A stretch of 46,576 nt of DNA from Chitinolyticbacter albus (GTDB lineage: Bacteria; Pseudomonadota; Gammaproteobacteria; Burkholderiales; Chitinibacteraceae). Position numbers and translations under genes: made by a program. Below, piece after piece: positions 7,812 to 16,642 of the stretch (its first letter is position 1; the number at the start of each line of letters is the position of its first letter). The stretch lies in contig NZ_JANBVF010000045.1 of assembly GCF_024437655.1 (NCBI RefSeq), positions 1 through 46,576 on the forward strand, given 5' to 3'. The notes below the pieces were generated by a model, which was not told where the DNA came from, searched no databases, and worked only from the letters and a program-made list of their open reading frames with translations.

Positions 7812-10085
7812 ATGTCCACCTTTGAAACGCAGGCGTATCACGTCGATTTCGCGCTCCACACACTGGGCTGGAAGGCCTTCCAGGACTTGTGCGCGCAGGT
7901 CATGGAGGAAGAGTTAAAGGCCACGGTTTCGGTGTATCGCGAAGCGCAAGACGGGGGGCAGGACGCAGTGTTCCTCGTGAAGAGTCCTGGTGGGCTCAAA
8001 GCGGTGGGTACGGTGCAGTGCAAGTTCTCCAGCAAGCCCGAACAACGTCTGCGACCAGCTGACATTTCCAGCGAACTCGAACACGTCGAGCAGCTCGTCG
8101 CTAAGCAGATGGCAAGCGTCTATTACTTCATCACCAGTATGGGGGTGGACGCAGATGTCGCGCGCCAAGTCCGCGAACAGCTATCGGCTAAAGGTGTAGC
8201 AGAGCCCCACGTCGTCGGCAAAGAGTGGCTGCTTGGCAAGATCAAGGCGAGTCCGCGCCTCCGTGCGCTGGTTCCTCGCGTCTATGGGCTGGGGGACCTA
8301 TCCACCATTTTGGACGAGCGGTGCGCCGCCCAGACCCTCGCGCTGCTGGGTGATCATCGCAAGGCCCTCAACGTCTATGTCCCGACGGAGCCGCACCGAG
8401 CCGCAGTGCGCATCTTGGCGCAGCACAAGCTAGTGCTACTTCTCGGGGCTCCGGCAACGGGGAAGTCTACCTTAGCAGCCATACTAGCCATGATGGCCGC
8501 CGACACGAACGGCGTGCAGGTATTCAAGTGCGACGGACCCATGGAGCTGAAGCAACACTGGAATCCTAACGACAACAAGCGGCTGTTCTGGGTCGACGAT
8601 GCCTTCGGCGCAAATCTGCTGATGCCGGACTATGTCAATGCCTGGATTGAGTTCATGCCGAAACTCAAGGCAGCGCTTGACCATGGCTGTCATTTCATCC
8701 TCACGTCCCGCACGCACATCTGGAAAGATGCTGAGCCCCGACTGGGTTCCAGGAACCACCCTCTCCTGACAACAAGCGTGGCAGTCGTCAACGTCGGAAA
8801 ATTGACGCAGTCAGAGCGCGAACAGATTCTTTATAACCACCTGAAGGCAGGCACCCAGCCCCCTACATGGAAGGCAGAGATTAAGGACCACCTGCCGAAA
8901 CTTTCAGCGGAGTCCAGCCTGTTGCCGGAGCTTGCGCGACGCCTAGGTGACAAGGACTACACAGGGAACATCAAAAAGCTCCCAGACGACCTGCTGCGCT
9001 TCGTTGCAGACCCGCAGGAGTTTTTAGTGCAGACGTTCAAGGAACTGATGCCAGAGCAGCAAGCTGCTCTTACATTGGTATTCCTCACTCGATCCAGACT
9101 TCCTGTCCACCTGCTCCCCGAGGATGAAGCTGCCTTAGTGGCAGCAAGCTACGGCGTGGCGAAGGCCAACATGACTCAGGCCCTGCAGCAACTTGCCGGC
9201 TCCTTTGTCGTCCGCCGGAATGACGGCAAGGAATACTGGGCCTTCTGGCACCCGACGTTTGCCGATGCCATCAGCGCGATCCTGAGCAAGCGACCGGACT
9301 TGATTGACGTCTACGTGCGGGGTGCAGGGCTAGACACCCTACTCACTGAGGTGATTTGTGAGGGGGCGCCTTCTGTTCGCGATGCTGTCGTGGTTCCACT
9401 TAGCAGCAGTGATGCGCTCATCGGGCGGTTATTAGAAACTCCTGATGAAGAAGGTGCGAACGAACAGCTGTTTGAGTTCCTGAACCACCGGCTCCCCAGG
9501 GATTTGGTAGAGAAGGTATTGCGGCGTGCCCCCGATGTTCTTGGCCGACAGGGAAAGTATCCGTCTTGGCGCCGTCTCCGTTGGCGGCAAGAAGTTCGCC
9601 TTCGAGCCGTGGCTCATGAGATGGGGTTACTCACTAACGAAGTGCGCGAGGCGACAGTCTCCATGCTTAACGACGGTGCCCTCTACTCTCTCGACGCTTC
9701 ATTTGTTCAAAACGACAGCATCCTCGCAATGTTCCGGCCTTCGGAACTGATGCATCTGACTGCCGGCCTGCTGGCCAAGCTGGACTCGGAAATTGCAGAG
9801 AAGATCGTCAAATGTCTGAGGGAAGCGGACCCGGATGGCGACATTGACAGCCAATTCGAAGAGGTCACGGACTTCCTCGACAACATCCGATACCTGGCTG
9901 AGGCTGATTGGGTTTTCGAAGAGAAGCATGGCGGGTTGATAGCCGACTTGGAACAAGCCAAGAAGGACGTAGAAGCCGAGAAGTCCAGCGAGGAAGAAGA
10001 GACCAGCTTCTTTAACAGCGTCCCCCGAGCTGTGCAGCGCGAGCAGCAGGGTGGTCGCTCAATCTTCAGCGACGTTGATGAATAG
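7812..10085 (+). CDS. Mrr-like nuclease-nSTAND3 NTPase, Avs-like defence protein
   Basis: A 757-residue protein. Residues ~15-75 form a PDDEXK/Mrr-like nuclease (GGQD at 48-51, QCK at 69-71). Residues ~190-340 form a STAND-type NTPase with Walker A GAPATGKST (~213-221), Walker B-like RLFWVDDAF (~257) and ILTSR, which is the nSTAND3 pattern. The C-terminal half is helical and repeat-like, as in sensor regions of STAND proteins. The last ~40 residues are acidic and low complexity. Known Avs proteins detect phage proteins and then activate an N-terminal nuclease; that this one does so is inferred. It lies 18 bp behind the restriction gene. Confidence 0.75.
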   Translation: MSTFETQAYHVDFALHTLGWKAFQDLCAQVMEEELKATVSVYREAQDGGQDAVFLVKSPGGLKAVGTVQCKFSSKPEQRLRPADISSELEHVEQLVAKQMASVYYFITSMGVDADVARQVREQLSAKGVAEPHVVGKEWLLGKIKASPRLRALVPRVYGLGDLSTILDERCAAQTLALLGDHRKALNVYVPTEPHRAAVRILAQHKLVLLLGAPATGKSTLAAILAMMAADTNGVQVFKCDGPMELKQHWNPNDNKRLFWVDDAFGANLLMPDYVNAWIEFMPKLKAALDHGCHFILTSRTHIWKDAEPRLGSRNHPLLTTSVAVVNVGKLTQSEREQILYNHLKAGTQPPTWKAEIKDHLPKLSAESSLLPELARRLGDKDYTGNIKKLPDDLLRFVADPQEFLVQTFKELMPEQQAALTLVFLTRSRLPVHLLPEDEAALVAASYGVAKANMTQALQQLAGSFVVRRNDGKEYWAFWHPTFADAISAILSKRPDLIDVYVRGAGLDTLLTEVICEGAPSVRDAVVVPLSSSDALIGRLLETPDEEGANEQLFEFLNHRLPRDLVEKVLRRAPDVLGRQGKYPSWRRLRWRQEVRLRAVAHEMGLLTNEVREATVSMLNDGALYSLDASFVQNDSILAMFRPSELMHLTAGLLAKLDSEIAEKIVKCLREADPDGDIDSQFEEVTDFLDNIRYLAEADWVFEEKHGGLIADLEQAKKDVEAEKSSEEEETSFFNSVPRAVQREQQGGRSIFSDVDE

Positions 10086-10389
10086 CAGTGTAGCGGTTGC
10101 GTAATAGCGGCCCTCGGCTTGCTAGAACCGTTGGCCGAACCGGCTAGATGTGGATTGATCGACACCGGCAATCAGCGCGGCATCAGAGAACGCTCCCCAT
10201 GGTTTATGCCGTCAGCGGCAGTCCTGGCGTATGCATGGCCTAGTCAGCCAAACCAAACAAATGTACGTGGCATGTTCCATGCGACTCATACGTCTAAGAT
10301 TGTATGAGACTTGGCGTAGCGCTCGGCGGCTGCCATCGCCGCGCTAGCCGTTCCGAGGCTGCAGGAACCAAAGACATTCAGGGGGAACT
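10086..10389. other. 304-bp intergenic region with one inverted repeat
   Basis: No convincing gene. A 7-bp inverted repeat CTCATAC/GTATGAG (10285-10291 and 10302-10308) with a 10-nt loop lies about 80 bp upstream of the ATPase start and could be an operator. Otherwise I see nothing specific. A promoter for the ATPase gene is expected here. Confidence 0.35.
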
Positions 10390-10527
10390 ATGTCTTCTGC
10401 CAAGCATGACTTCGAGCGGTTCGTTACTTGGTTGCACGAACCCGCAGTCGAGGCTCCATCTGACGTGCGGCGCCTCGCCAATCTCGTGTTGGCGAACTTT
10501 GACGCATTGGAAGGAACGTCACGGTAG
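10390..10527 (+). pseudogene. N-terminal fragment of the SMC-like ATPase gene, ended by an amber codon
   Basis: Starts at ATG 10390 behind AGGGGGAACT, the best ribosome site in this stretch. It encodes 45 residues (MSSAKHDFERFVTWLHEP..., ending ALEGTSR) and stops at TAG 10525-10527. It is in the same frame as the large ATPase frame that follows. The eight codons between the TAG and GTG 10552 read RSQRSSFL without another stop. GTG 10552 has no ribosome site. The simplest reading is one gene, 10390-13059, in which a CAG codon became TAG. A real small gene or reinitiation cannot be excluded. Confidence 0.6.
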
Positions 10528-10551
10528 CGCAGTCAGCGCTCCAGCTTTCTA

Positions 10552-13059
10552 GTGAATCATGCGCGGACGACCTTGGCTCAAACACCTGACGGGCCGCCCG
10601 GCATCCAGGCAATAGCTGTGGATGGTACCTGGCCTTGGCGGCGCCTACGGAGCATGACCATTGGTCCCTTCCGGGGCTTTCGCACCCCCGAACCGTTTGA
10701 TCTACAAAAGCGCATCATCCTGTTCTATGGCCCGAACGGCAGCGGCAAAACTAGCCTTTGCGAAGGCCTGGAGTACGGACTTTTGGGGGCCGTCGAAGAG
10801 GCCGAGTCCAAGCGCATTGAGGGACGCGCCTACCTTGCCAACCTCCATGCACGGCGGTTTGAGCCACCCGTCCTACGCGCGACTGACCATCAGAATCGTG
10901 AGGTAGCGATCACTGCCAATGCCGACACCTTCAGGTTCTGCTTCGTCGAGAAAAATCGCATCGACGCCTTCTCCCGAATTGCTGCCAGGCCGCCCGCCCA
11001 GCGTACCGAGCTGATCGCCACGCTGTTTGGCATGGACAAGTTCAACGAATTCGTCGGCCATTTCAACGAGTCGATTGACCAGCAACTGACCCTTATCCCA
11101 ACCAAACTCACAGTCTTAACCGGCAAGCGCAACGCTTTAATCGCGGATCAGGCGACGGTCAACGGCGAAGCTCAAGCGTTGTTGAGCTTGGCCAATGAAG
11201 AAGCCGCGGTGGCACTTACGCACTCGGAGGGGATGACGTATGCGGGGCTGAAGGCGCTCATTGGCACCGCGGAAGCACCTGGACGCCTGCAAGAGCTGGA
11301 AGGCATCGTGAACGCCATGCCGCCAGCGGCAATTGGGCTGTCTCGACAAGGTCTGATGGACGCATTCGAGGCGCTACACCGGAGTTATGAAGAGGGTGCC
11401 GGCATCGCTGCGCAGCTTCAAGCCCGCAGCAGCCAAGTTTCGTTCAAGGACTTATACACCGCCGTACTGGCCTTACAGGCCAGTGAGGATGGCCACTGCC
11501 CGGCTTGTGATACCCCGCTGGCTGAAGTCCAGGCCAATCCGTACGAGAAGGCAGCGGCCGGTCTGATCCAATTGAAGGCACTTGGGGAGCTACAGGGGCA
11601 ACTGACAGCAGCGCAGGCCAAGGTAGCCGCCGGGTCGCGAGAACTGCGGCGGCAACTTGCCGTTCTGTCCGCCTTCCTTGCCTCCCATGAGAAGCAAGAT
11701 ACAACGGTAGGCCATTACTTGGCTGGCCTGCCAGCAGAACCCCCTGGTGAATGGTGGACAACCATCTATCCCGCGACGGCGGCACATCCGGAAGAAGCTG
11801 CTATGGAGCGAGTGACGCTTGAACACCTGATGGCCATAGCAGACCGTGCAGAGGAGCAGGATAGGGCATCAGCTCTTGCGCGACAGGAGCGTCAGAACAA
11901 CATCGCCGAACGCGATGGGCTCAACGGGTTCCGTTTTGCCGTCCAGGCACAGGATTTGAAACGGCAGCAGCTTGTCGACAGTGTGATCGCGGCCAAAGCC
12001 CGCATCGCAGCCTTTGACGTGGACAACGCTGCACTCATTCAGGACGTGGCACAAGAAGCGCTCGACATAGAACGTGATACGCCCATCAAGAGCGCATATG
12101 ACCGCTTCTTGGCCATGTTGAGGAGTTATCGGGACGAGCTTCCCGGAAATCTGATGGCGGGTCTGAACGACGCAGCGATGAACCTCTACAACGAGTTCAA
12201 TCGCAACGACTTGGACGCGGATAAGCTTGCGGCCCTGTACCTGCCACTTACTGCCGAGCAGAAAATCGAGATTGCCTTCAGAGGGAACCCGCAGGTTCGA
12301 GTTGATGCTCTTCGCATCCTCAGTGAGGGCCATATTCGATGTCTGGGTCTGGCGATTCTGCTTGCCAAGGGCCAGAGTATCCAGAGCCCGCTGATCGTCT
12401 TCGACGACGCCATCAACGCTATCGACCATGACCATCGTAGCGGTATTCGCGAGACGATCTTCGAAAGCGACCATTTCATGGATACCCAGCTCATCGTCAC
12501 CTGCCATAGCAACGAATTCATCAAGGACATCCAGCAGCATCTCCCCGCGCAACGTCGCAACGATTGTCAGGTGTACTTGTTCCGCCATCACACTGGCAAC
12601 TACCAGCCCCGAGTGACCGGCAATGTTCCCAGTCGGAACTACGTGGTGAGGGCTCGGGCATTCAAGGATGCGCTGGACAACCGGGAAGCGCTGGCGTCAT
12701 GCCGACAGGGCCTTGAGATGTTGTCTGATAAGGTATGGCGCTGGCTCGCCAGCCACGACCTCGGTGTGTTAAACCTGCAGCTCGCAGGCGTCGGGGCCGA
12801 ACCAAGCCTGCGCAACCTTTGCGAAGCGCTCTTCAAACGGCTGAATGACGCTACCACCTTCAACCACGCCAATAAGCCTGCTCTGGTGGCCGCCTTCGGC
12901 CGCATACTTGGCATCCCCGAGGTCAACTTGGTGTGGACGTATCTCAACAAGGGGACTCACGAAGAGGCAAATAGGGATGACTTCGACGCCGACTTGGTGG
13001 AGTCGGTAGTTCATACGCTAGAGGCACTGGACGGTCTCGACCTTCGGGCGGGGCGATAG
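10552..13059 (+). CDS. SMC/RecF-like ATPase, probable defence protein
   Basis: The open part encodes 835 residues from GTG 10552; the original start is probably ATG 10390. Motifs, numbered from 10552: Walker A YGPNGSGKTS (59-68) in an N-terminal ABC half; a long helical arm region (~180-540); a zinc-hook-like CPAC (316-319); an ABC signature-like LSEGH (~590); Walker B LIVFDDAINAID (~614-625); and TCHS soon after. A helical C-terminal domain of ~150 residues follows the ATPase. The layout is that of SMC-like ATPases found in many phage-defence genes. It sits in tandem with the two defence genes upstream. The exact system is not recognised. With the amber codon it may be inactive, or translated by reinitiation or suppression. 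Confidence 0.7.
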   Translation: MNHARTTLAQTPDGPPGIQAIAVDGTWPWRRLRSMTIGPFRGFRTPEPFDLQKRIILFYGPNGSGKTSLCEGLEYGLLGAVEEAESKRIEGRAYLANLHARRFEPPVLRATDHQNREVAITANADTFRFCFVEKNRIDAFSRIAARPPAQRTELIATLFGMDKFNEFVGHFNESIDQQLTLIPTKLTVLTGKRNALIADQATVNGEAQALLSLANEEAAVALTHSEGMTYAGLKALIGTAEAPGRLQELEGIVNAMPPAAIGLSRQGLMDAFEALHRSYEEGAGIAAQLQARSSQVSFKDLYTAVLALQASEDGHCPACDTPLAEVQANPYEKAAAGLIQLKALGELQGQLTAAQAKVAAGSRELRRQLAVLSAFLASHEKQDTTVGHYLAGLPAEPPGEWWTTIYPATAAHPEEAAMERVTLEHLMAIADRAEEQDRASALARQERQNNIAERDGLNGFRFAVQAQDLKRQQLVDSVIAAKARIAAFDVDNAALIQDVAQEALDIERDTPIKSAYDRFLAMLRSYRDELPGNLMAGLNDAAMNLYNEFNRNDLDADKLAALYLPLTAEQKIEIAFRGNPQVRVDALRILSEGHIRCLGLAILLAKGQSIQSPLIVFDDAINAIDHDHRSGIRETIFESDHFMDTQLIVTCHSNEFIKDIQQHLPAQRRNDCQVYLFRHHTGNYQPRVTGNVPSRNYVVRARAFKDALDNREALASCRQGLEMLSDKVWRWLASHDLGVLNLQLAGVGAEPSLRNLCEALFKRLNDATTFNHANKPALVAAFGRILGIPEVNLVWTYLNKGTHEEANRDDFDADLVESVVHTLEALDGLDLRAGR

Positions 13060-13248
13060 CGGGACACTCATCCCCTTTTCAGAATGCCAGTGGGCGTGCA
13101 GAGCTACGCGTCCGGCCAACCGAAATTGAACAGCCGAATCGTACCGATCAGGATGGTCTTCGTCCTTAGGTGATTCTGCTACAAAGCCCGAATGCCAAGC
13201 TTGCGCTGAGCCATCAGAGGGGCGGATCAAAGCCGCAATCCGTCAAAC

Positions 13249-13496
13249 CTACCGGCTCAGCTCTTCAATACTTAGGTGCACGCCCTCGGGCGCCTGGAGT
13301 ATCCCGGAAATGTCGCGCAGGGAGCGCGTCTTGGCCCGGACGATGACACCACGCGCCCGACCAGCCGGTCGATACGGTAGGCCGCCAGTGGGTCGGGGTT
13401 GCGACCGAACAGCGCAGCGAGCTGCTCCAGCACGTCCGCTTCCCTGTTCTCATTAGCGCTATCCGCATCAGGATAGCTTTTCCCGTCGTGGGTCAT
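13249..13496 (-). pseudogene. small gene with a one-base frameshift
   Basis: From ATG 13496 the frame reads MTHDGKSYPDADSANENR and continues with EADVLEQLAALFGRNPDP and RLVGR. It then changes character into Cys- and Pro-rich text and stops at 13272. In the next frame, from about 13349 down to the TAG at 13249-13251, it reads VIVRAKTRSLRDISG and ends SIEELSR, which looks like a normal protein tail. Adding one G near 13350-13353 joins the two. The restored protein would have about 82 residues and no known function. It overlaps the zinc-ribbon gene by 29 bp. Confidence 0.5.
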
Positions 13497-13935
13497 AGCA
13501 GCACCGACACCAGGTACCGGCCAGCGCCCTTTGCGCCAGCATTTGCAGCGTGCGACCACGGCGGCAAGTGAAGCGGTGCTGTAGGGGGCTCTCAGGGCAT
13601 GGGCCGAGGTATTGGCCCCCACGTTGCGCGGCCAGCGACTGCAGCTGGGCGTGCAATGCAGCTTGGGCGCATTCGGGGCACTGGATCGGTCGGTGCAGCA
13701 GCACAGAGGCCGAGGCGCTGAAGCGATGCCCCGCCGGGCAGCGCAAGGCGTAGGCTGCTTTCCAACCCAGCCAGGCTTGTTCCTCCAGGGCGCAGTTTGC
13801 CTGCGCAGCATGCTGCTGCAGTCGCACAAACAGCAGGACGGGTTGTGGGTTGAGATGACGTGACATGAGCGTGGCAGTGTGGCGAACAAGGTGCTGGCGA
13901 CACACTTCGCCAGTCTGGGGGTTCCTACCGTTCAT
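13468..13935 (-). CDS. zinc-ribbon protein of unknown function
   Basis: A 155-residue protein from ATG 13935; an ATG at 13866 is an alternative, and neither has a clear ribosome site. It has two treble-clef-like zinc units: RCPAGHRF then CPEC (residues ~64-90), and HRFTCRRG then WCRCC (~120-146). Such small zinc proteins are often found on mobile DNA and probably bind nucleic acid. Oriented against the cargo genes on either side, it separates the defence genes from the T6SS module. Overlaps the frameshifted small gene 13249-13496. Confidence 0.55.
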   Translation of the reverse strand: MNGRNPQTGEVCRQHLVRHTATLMSRHLNPQPVLLFVRLQQHAAQANCALEEQAWLGWKAAYALRCPAGHRFSASASVLLHRPIQCPECAQAALHAQLQSLAAQRGGQYLGPCPESPLQHRFTCRRGRTLQMLAQRALAGTWCRCCYDPRREKLS

Positions 13936-13975
13936 CGTGACCGGCCCAATACCGGTACACCCAGGTTAGGCGAAC

Positions 13976-13998
13976 AGCATGATGCTTGATAGCATGCT
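13976..13998. promoter_or_regulatory. inverted repeat upstream of vgrG
   Basis: AGCATG (13976-13981) pairs with CATGCT (13993-13998), and AGCAT also pairs with ATGCT at 13982-13986. The element lies 31-53 bp upstream of the vgrG start codon. It may be an operator or just part of the promoter region. Confidence 0.3.
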
Positions 13999-14028
13999 TT
14001 CTCTCTGACAAGTTGTGTCGGCAAAAGC

Positions 14029-16626
14029 ATGGATATTCATCAGCTATTGGCTTCGTTCGCGGCGGCCTTCACCCAGGAACAACGGCTGGTCACGCTGCAC
14101 CTCGGTGACGGGGCCAGTTTTGGCGAGCAACTGCTGCCTCAATCGGTGTCCGGTGAGGAAGCGCTGTCCCAGCCCTATCGCTACGTGGTGGAGTGCCTAT
14201 CGCCCGATGTCGGATTGGAACTCAAATCGCTGCTGGGTCTGCCGGCCGAGCTGGGTATTCTGACAGCGGAAGGCGGCACGGTCGTGCGCTGTGGGGTGGT
14301 GACCCGCGCTCAGGCGCTGCCGTCGGACGGCGGCTTTGCCAAATACGGCCTGACCATCGAGCCGCCGTTCTCGTTGCTGCAACACCGCCGTACCAGCCGG
14401 GTATTCCAAGACCAGACCCCGGTCGAGATCATCAAGGCGGTGGTGGATGAGCACATCGGCAGCAACCCAGTGTTCGGCGCGTCGTTTGCCATCCGATTCG
14501 ACCTGAAGCAAACCTACGCTCCCCGTTCCTACTGCCTGCAGTATCGCGAATCCGATTTTGCCTTTATCAGCCGGCTACTGGCCGAGGAAGGCCTGGCTTA
14601 TCGTTTCGAACACGAGTCCGGTGACACGCCTAAGGTCACGCTGGTCGCTTTTGACGATCCCTATGCACTCCCCCAGGCCGAACAGGGCTCAGCCCGTTTC
14701 CATCGCGCCGACGCGACGGAAGCAGCGGACAGCATCACCGACTGGACCAGCGCGCGGCAGCTGGGACCGACCAAGGTATCGCTGGCCAGCTTCGATTACA
14801 AACCGGTGCTCACTCAGCAAGTGTCCGAAGACACCGCAGTGGACCAGGGCGCGGGCGGCGAGCAGGCACAGTCCTCCTTGGAGAACTACGATCCGCAGTC
14901 GCTGTACTACGCCGGCGATGCCGAGCAGCTGTCGCGCTATGCGCAGATTCGCCAGCAAGCGTTCGACGTCGAGAAGAAGTACTTCCGCGGTAGCGGCACG
15001 CTGCGCCAGCTCAAGGTCGGGGAATGGTTTGCCCTGACCGACCACCCGCTGCATGACGCCGACGCGCCAGAGCAGCGTGAATTCGTCGCCAGCAAGCTGA
15101 GCTTCACGGCGAACAACAATCTCCCAGGCGACCTGCTCAAGTTTCTGAAGCAAGGCGTCGAGACACCGCAACCCTTCGTGGCTCAGTTCGAAGCACAGCG
15201 CCGTGGTATCCCATTGCCGCCGCGCTATGACGACAGCCACCGCGCCAAGCCCACCTCGCTGGGCGTGCAGACCGCCACCGTGGTCGGCCCGGCGGGTGAA
15301 GAAATCCACACGGACGAGCACGGCCGGGTCAAAGTGCAGTTCCATTGGCAGCGTGGCCAGGAACATCCCGAGTTCGGTGCCAACCTCGACGAGCGCTCCA
15401 GTTGCTGGCTAAGGGTGATCTACCCCAGTGCGGGCGTCGCCTGGGGGCACCAGTTCATCCCCCGAGTGGGGCAAGAGGTCTTGGTCGACTTCATCGAAGG
15501 CGACGTCGACCGGCCAGTGATCAAGGGCGTGGTCTACAACGGCAGCCATCCGCCCCCCAGTTTCTCTGGCGCTGGCAACCTGCCGGCGAACAAGACGCTC
15601 TCCGGCATCAAGTCCAAGGAATATCAGGGCAGCCAGTATGGCGAGCTGCTGTTCGACGACACCCAGGGTGAAGTCAGAACCAAGCTCTCGTCCGAGCATG
15701 GCAAGACCCAGCTGAACCAGGGTTACCTGGCCCACCCCAGAACCGAGGGCAAGGCCGAACCGCGTGGCGACGGCTTCGAACTCAGAACCGACCGCCACGG
15801 CGCCCTCCGCGCCGCGCAAGGCCTGCTGCTCAGTACCGAAGCCAAATCCGGCGCCAGCGGTAAACAGCTGGATCGCGAACAGGCGCAAGCCCAACTCGAA
15901 GCGGCGCAGCAACTGGCGCAGACCCTGTCCGACACCGCGCAGCATCAACTGGCCGACCCCACTGAGATCGGCCCGGAGACGCTGGATATCGAAGGGGCGA
16001 AACAAGCCAAAGCCAGCGCAGGCCACCTCGATCACCTGAACGAAGCACTGAAGGCCTGGGAAGCGGGCTCCAACACCGACGAGCAAGGCAAGAGCGCCAA
16101 AGAACAACCCGGCCAGCAACCGATCCTGATCGCCACCGCCCCGGCCGGCATTGCCCTGACCACGCCGAATGAACTGGTGCTCAATGCTGGGCATAACCTC
16201 GACCTGGTCAGCCAGCGTGATACCCAGCAGACCACTGCACGGCGCTGGGTGCACAACGTCGGCAGCAAGCTCAGCCTGTTCGTGCAAGGGGTGGCGGACA
16301 AGGTGAACCTGAAGCTGATTGCCGCCAAGGGGCACGTGAACATGCACGCCCAAGCTGGCGATGTGGAGATCGTCGGGGACAAGAACGTCCGCGTCTATGC
16401 GAATAAAGAAACGCTCACAGTCGCCGCCAAGGAAGAATTGCTGCTCAATTGTGGCGGCGCCTACATCAGGCTATCGGGTGGGAAGATCGAGATTCATGCC
16501 CCCGGCAAGCTCAGCGTGAAAGGTAAAAACTACACTTTTGAAGGTCCGGCAAAGCTTAATTTCCGGCTACCGAGCTTCCCTATCGGGGAGCTGAAATTGA
16601 AACGCCGCTATTCCCTCTCTCGATAA
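14029..16626 (+). CDS. vgrG: T6SS spike protein VgrG with DUF2345 extension
   Basis: An 865-residue type VI secretion spike. The N-terminal gp27-like part (~20-390) contains LQYRESDFAFISRLLAEEGL and RFEHES. The gp5-like OB part (~420-510) has TDEHGRVKVQFHWQR and GVAWGHQFIPRVGQEV. A DUF2345 beta-helix follows (~690-830), with a Gln/Ala-rich linker before it. The C terminus ends in a basic RRYSLSR tail. A toxin gene starts 16 bp downstream. No T6SS baseplate or sheath genes are in the window, so it must use an apparatus encoded elsewhere. The ribosome site is weak. Confidence 0.93.
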   Translation: MDIHQLLASFAAAFTQEQRLVTLHLGDGASFGEQLLPQSVSGEEALSQPYRYVVECLSPDVGLELKSLLGLPAELGILTAEGGTVVRCGVVTRAQALPSDGGFAKYGLTIEPPFSLLQHRRTSRVFQDQTPVEIIKAVVDEHIGSNPVFGASFAIRFDLKQTYAPRSYCLQYRESDFAFISRLLAEEGLAYRFEHESGDTPKVTLVAFDDPYALPQAEQGSARFHRADATEAADSITDWTSARQLGPTKVSLASFDYKPVLTQQVSEDTAVDQGAGGEQAQSSLENYDPQSLYYAGDAEQLSRYAQIRQQAFDVEKKYFRGSGTLRQLKVGEWFALTDHPLHDADAPEQREFVASKLSFTANNNLPGDLLKFLKQGVETPQPFVAQFEAQRRGIPLPPRYDDSHRAKPTSLGVQTATVVGPAGEEIHTDEHGRVKVQFHWQRGQEHPEFGANLDERSSCWLRVIYPSAGVAWGHQFIPRVGQEVLVDFIEGDVDRPVIKGVVYNGSHPPPSFSGAGNLPANKTLSGIKSKEYQGSQYGELLFDDTQGEVRTKLSSEHGKTQLNQGYLAHPRTEGKAEPRGDGFELRTDRHGALRAAQGLLLSTEAKSGASGKQLDREQAQAQLEAAQQLAQTLSDTAQHQLADPTEIGPETLDIEGAKQAKASAGHLDHLNEALKAWEAGSNTDEQGKSAKEQPGQQPILIATAPAGIALTTPNELVLNAGHNLDLVSQRDTQQTTARRWVHNVGSKLSLFVQGVADKVNLKLIAAKGHVNMHAQAGDVEIVGDKNVRVYANKETLTVAAKEELLLNCGGAYIRLSGGKIEIHAPGKLSVKGKNYTFEGPAKLNFRLPSFPIGELKLKRRYSLSR

Positions 16627-16642
16627 TCGAGATGACCCACTT

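Noticed and set aside
10304-10552. 82-codon plus-strand frame before the ATPase
   Set aside because: Overlaps the better-supported frame 10390-10527, has no ribosome site and its text is Ser/Cys/His-rich without pattern.
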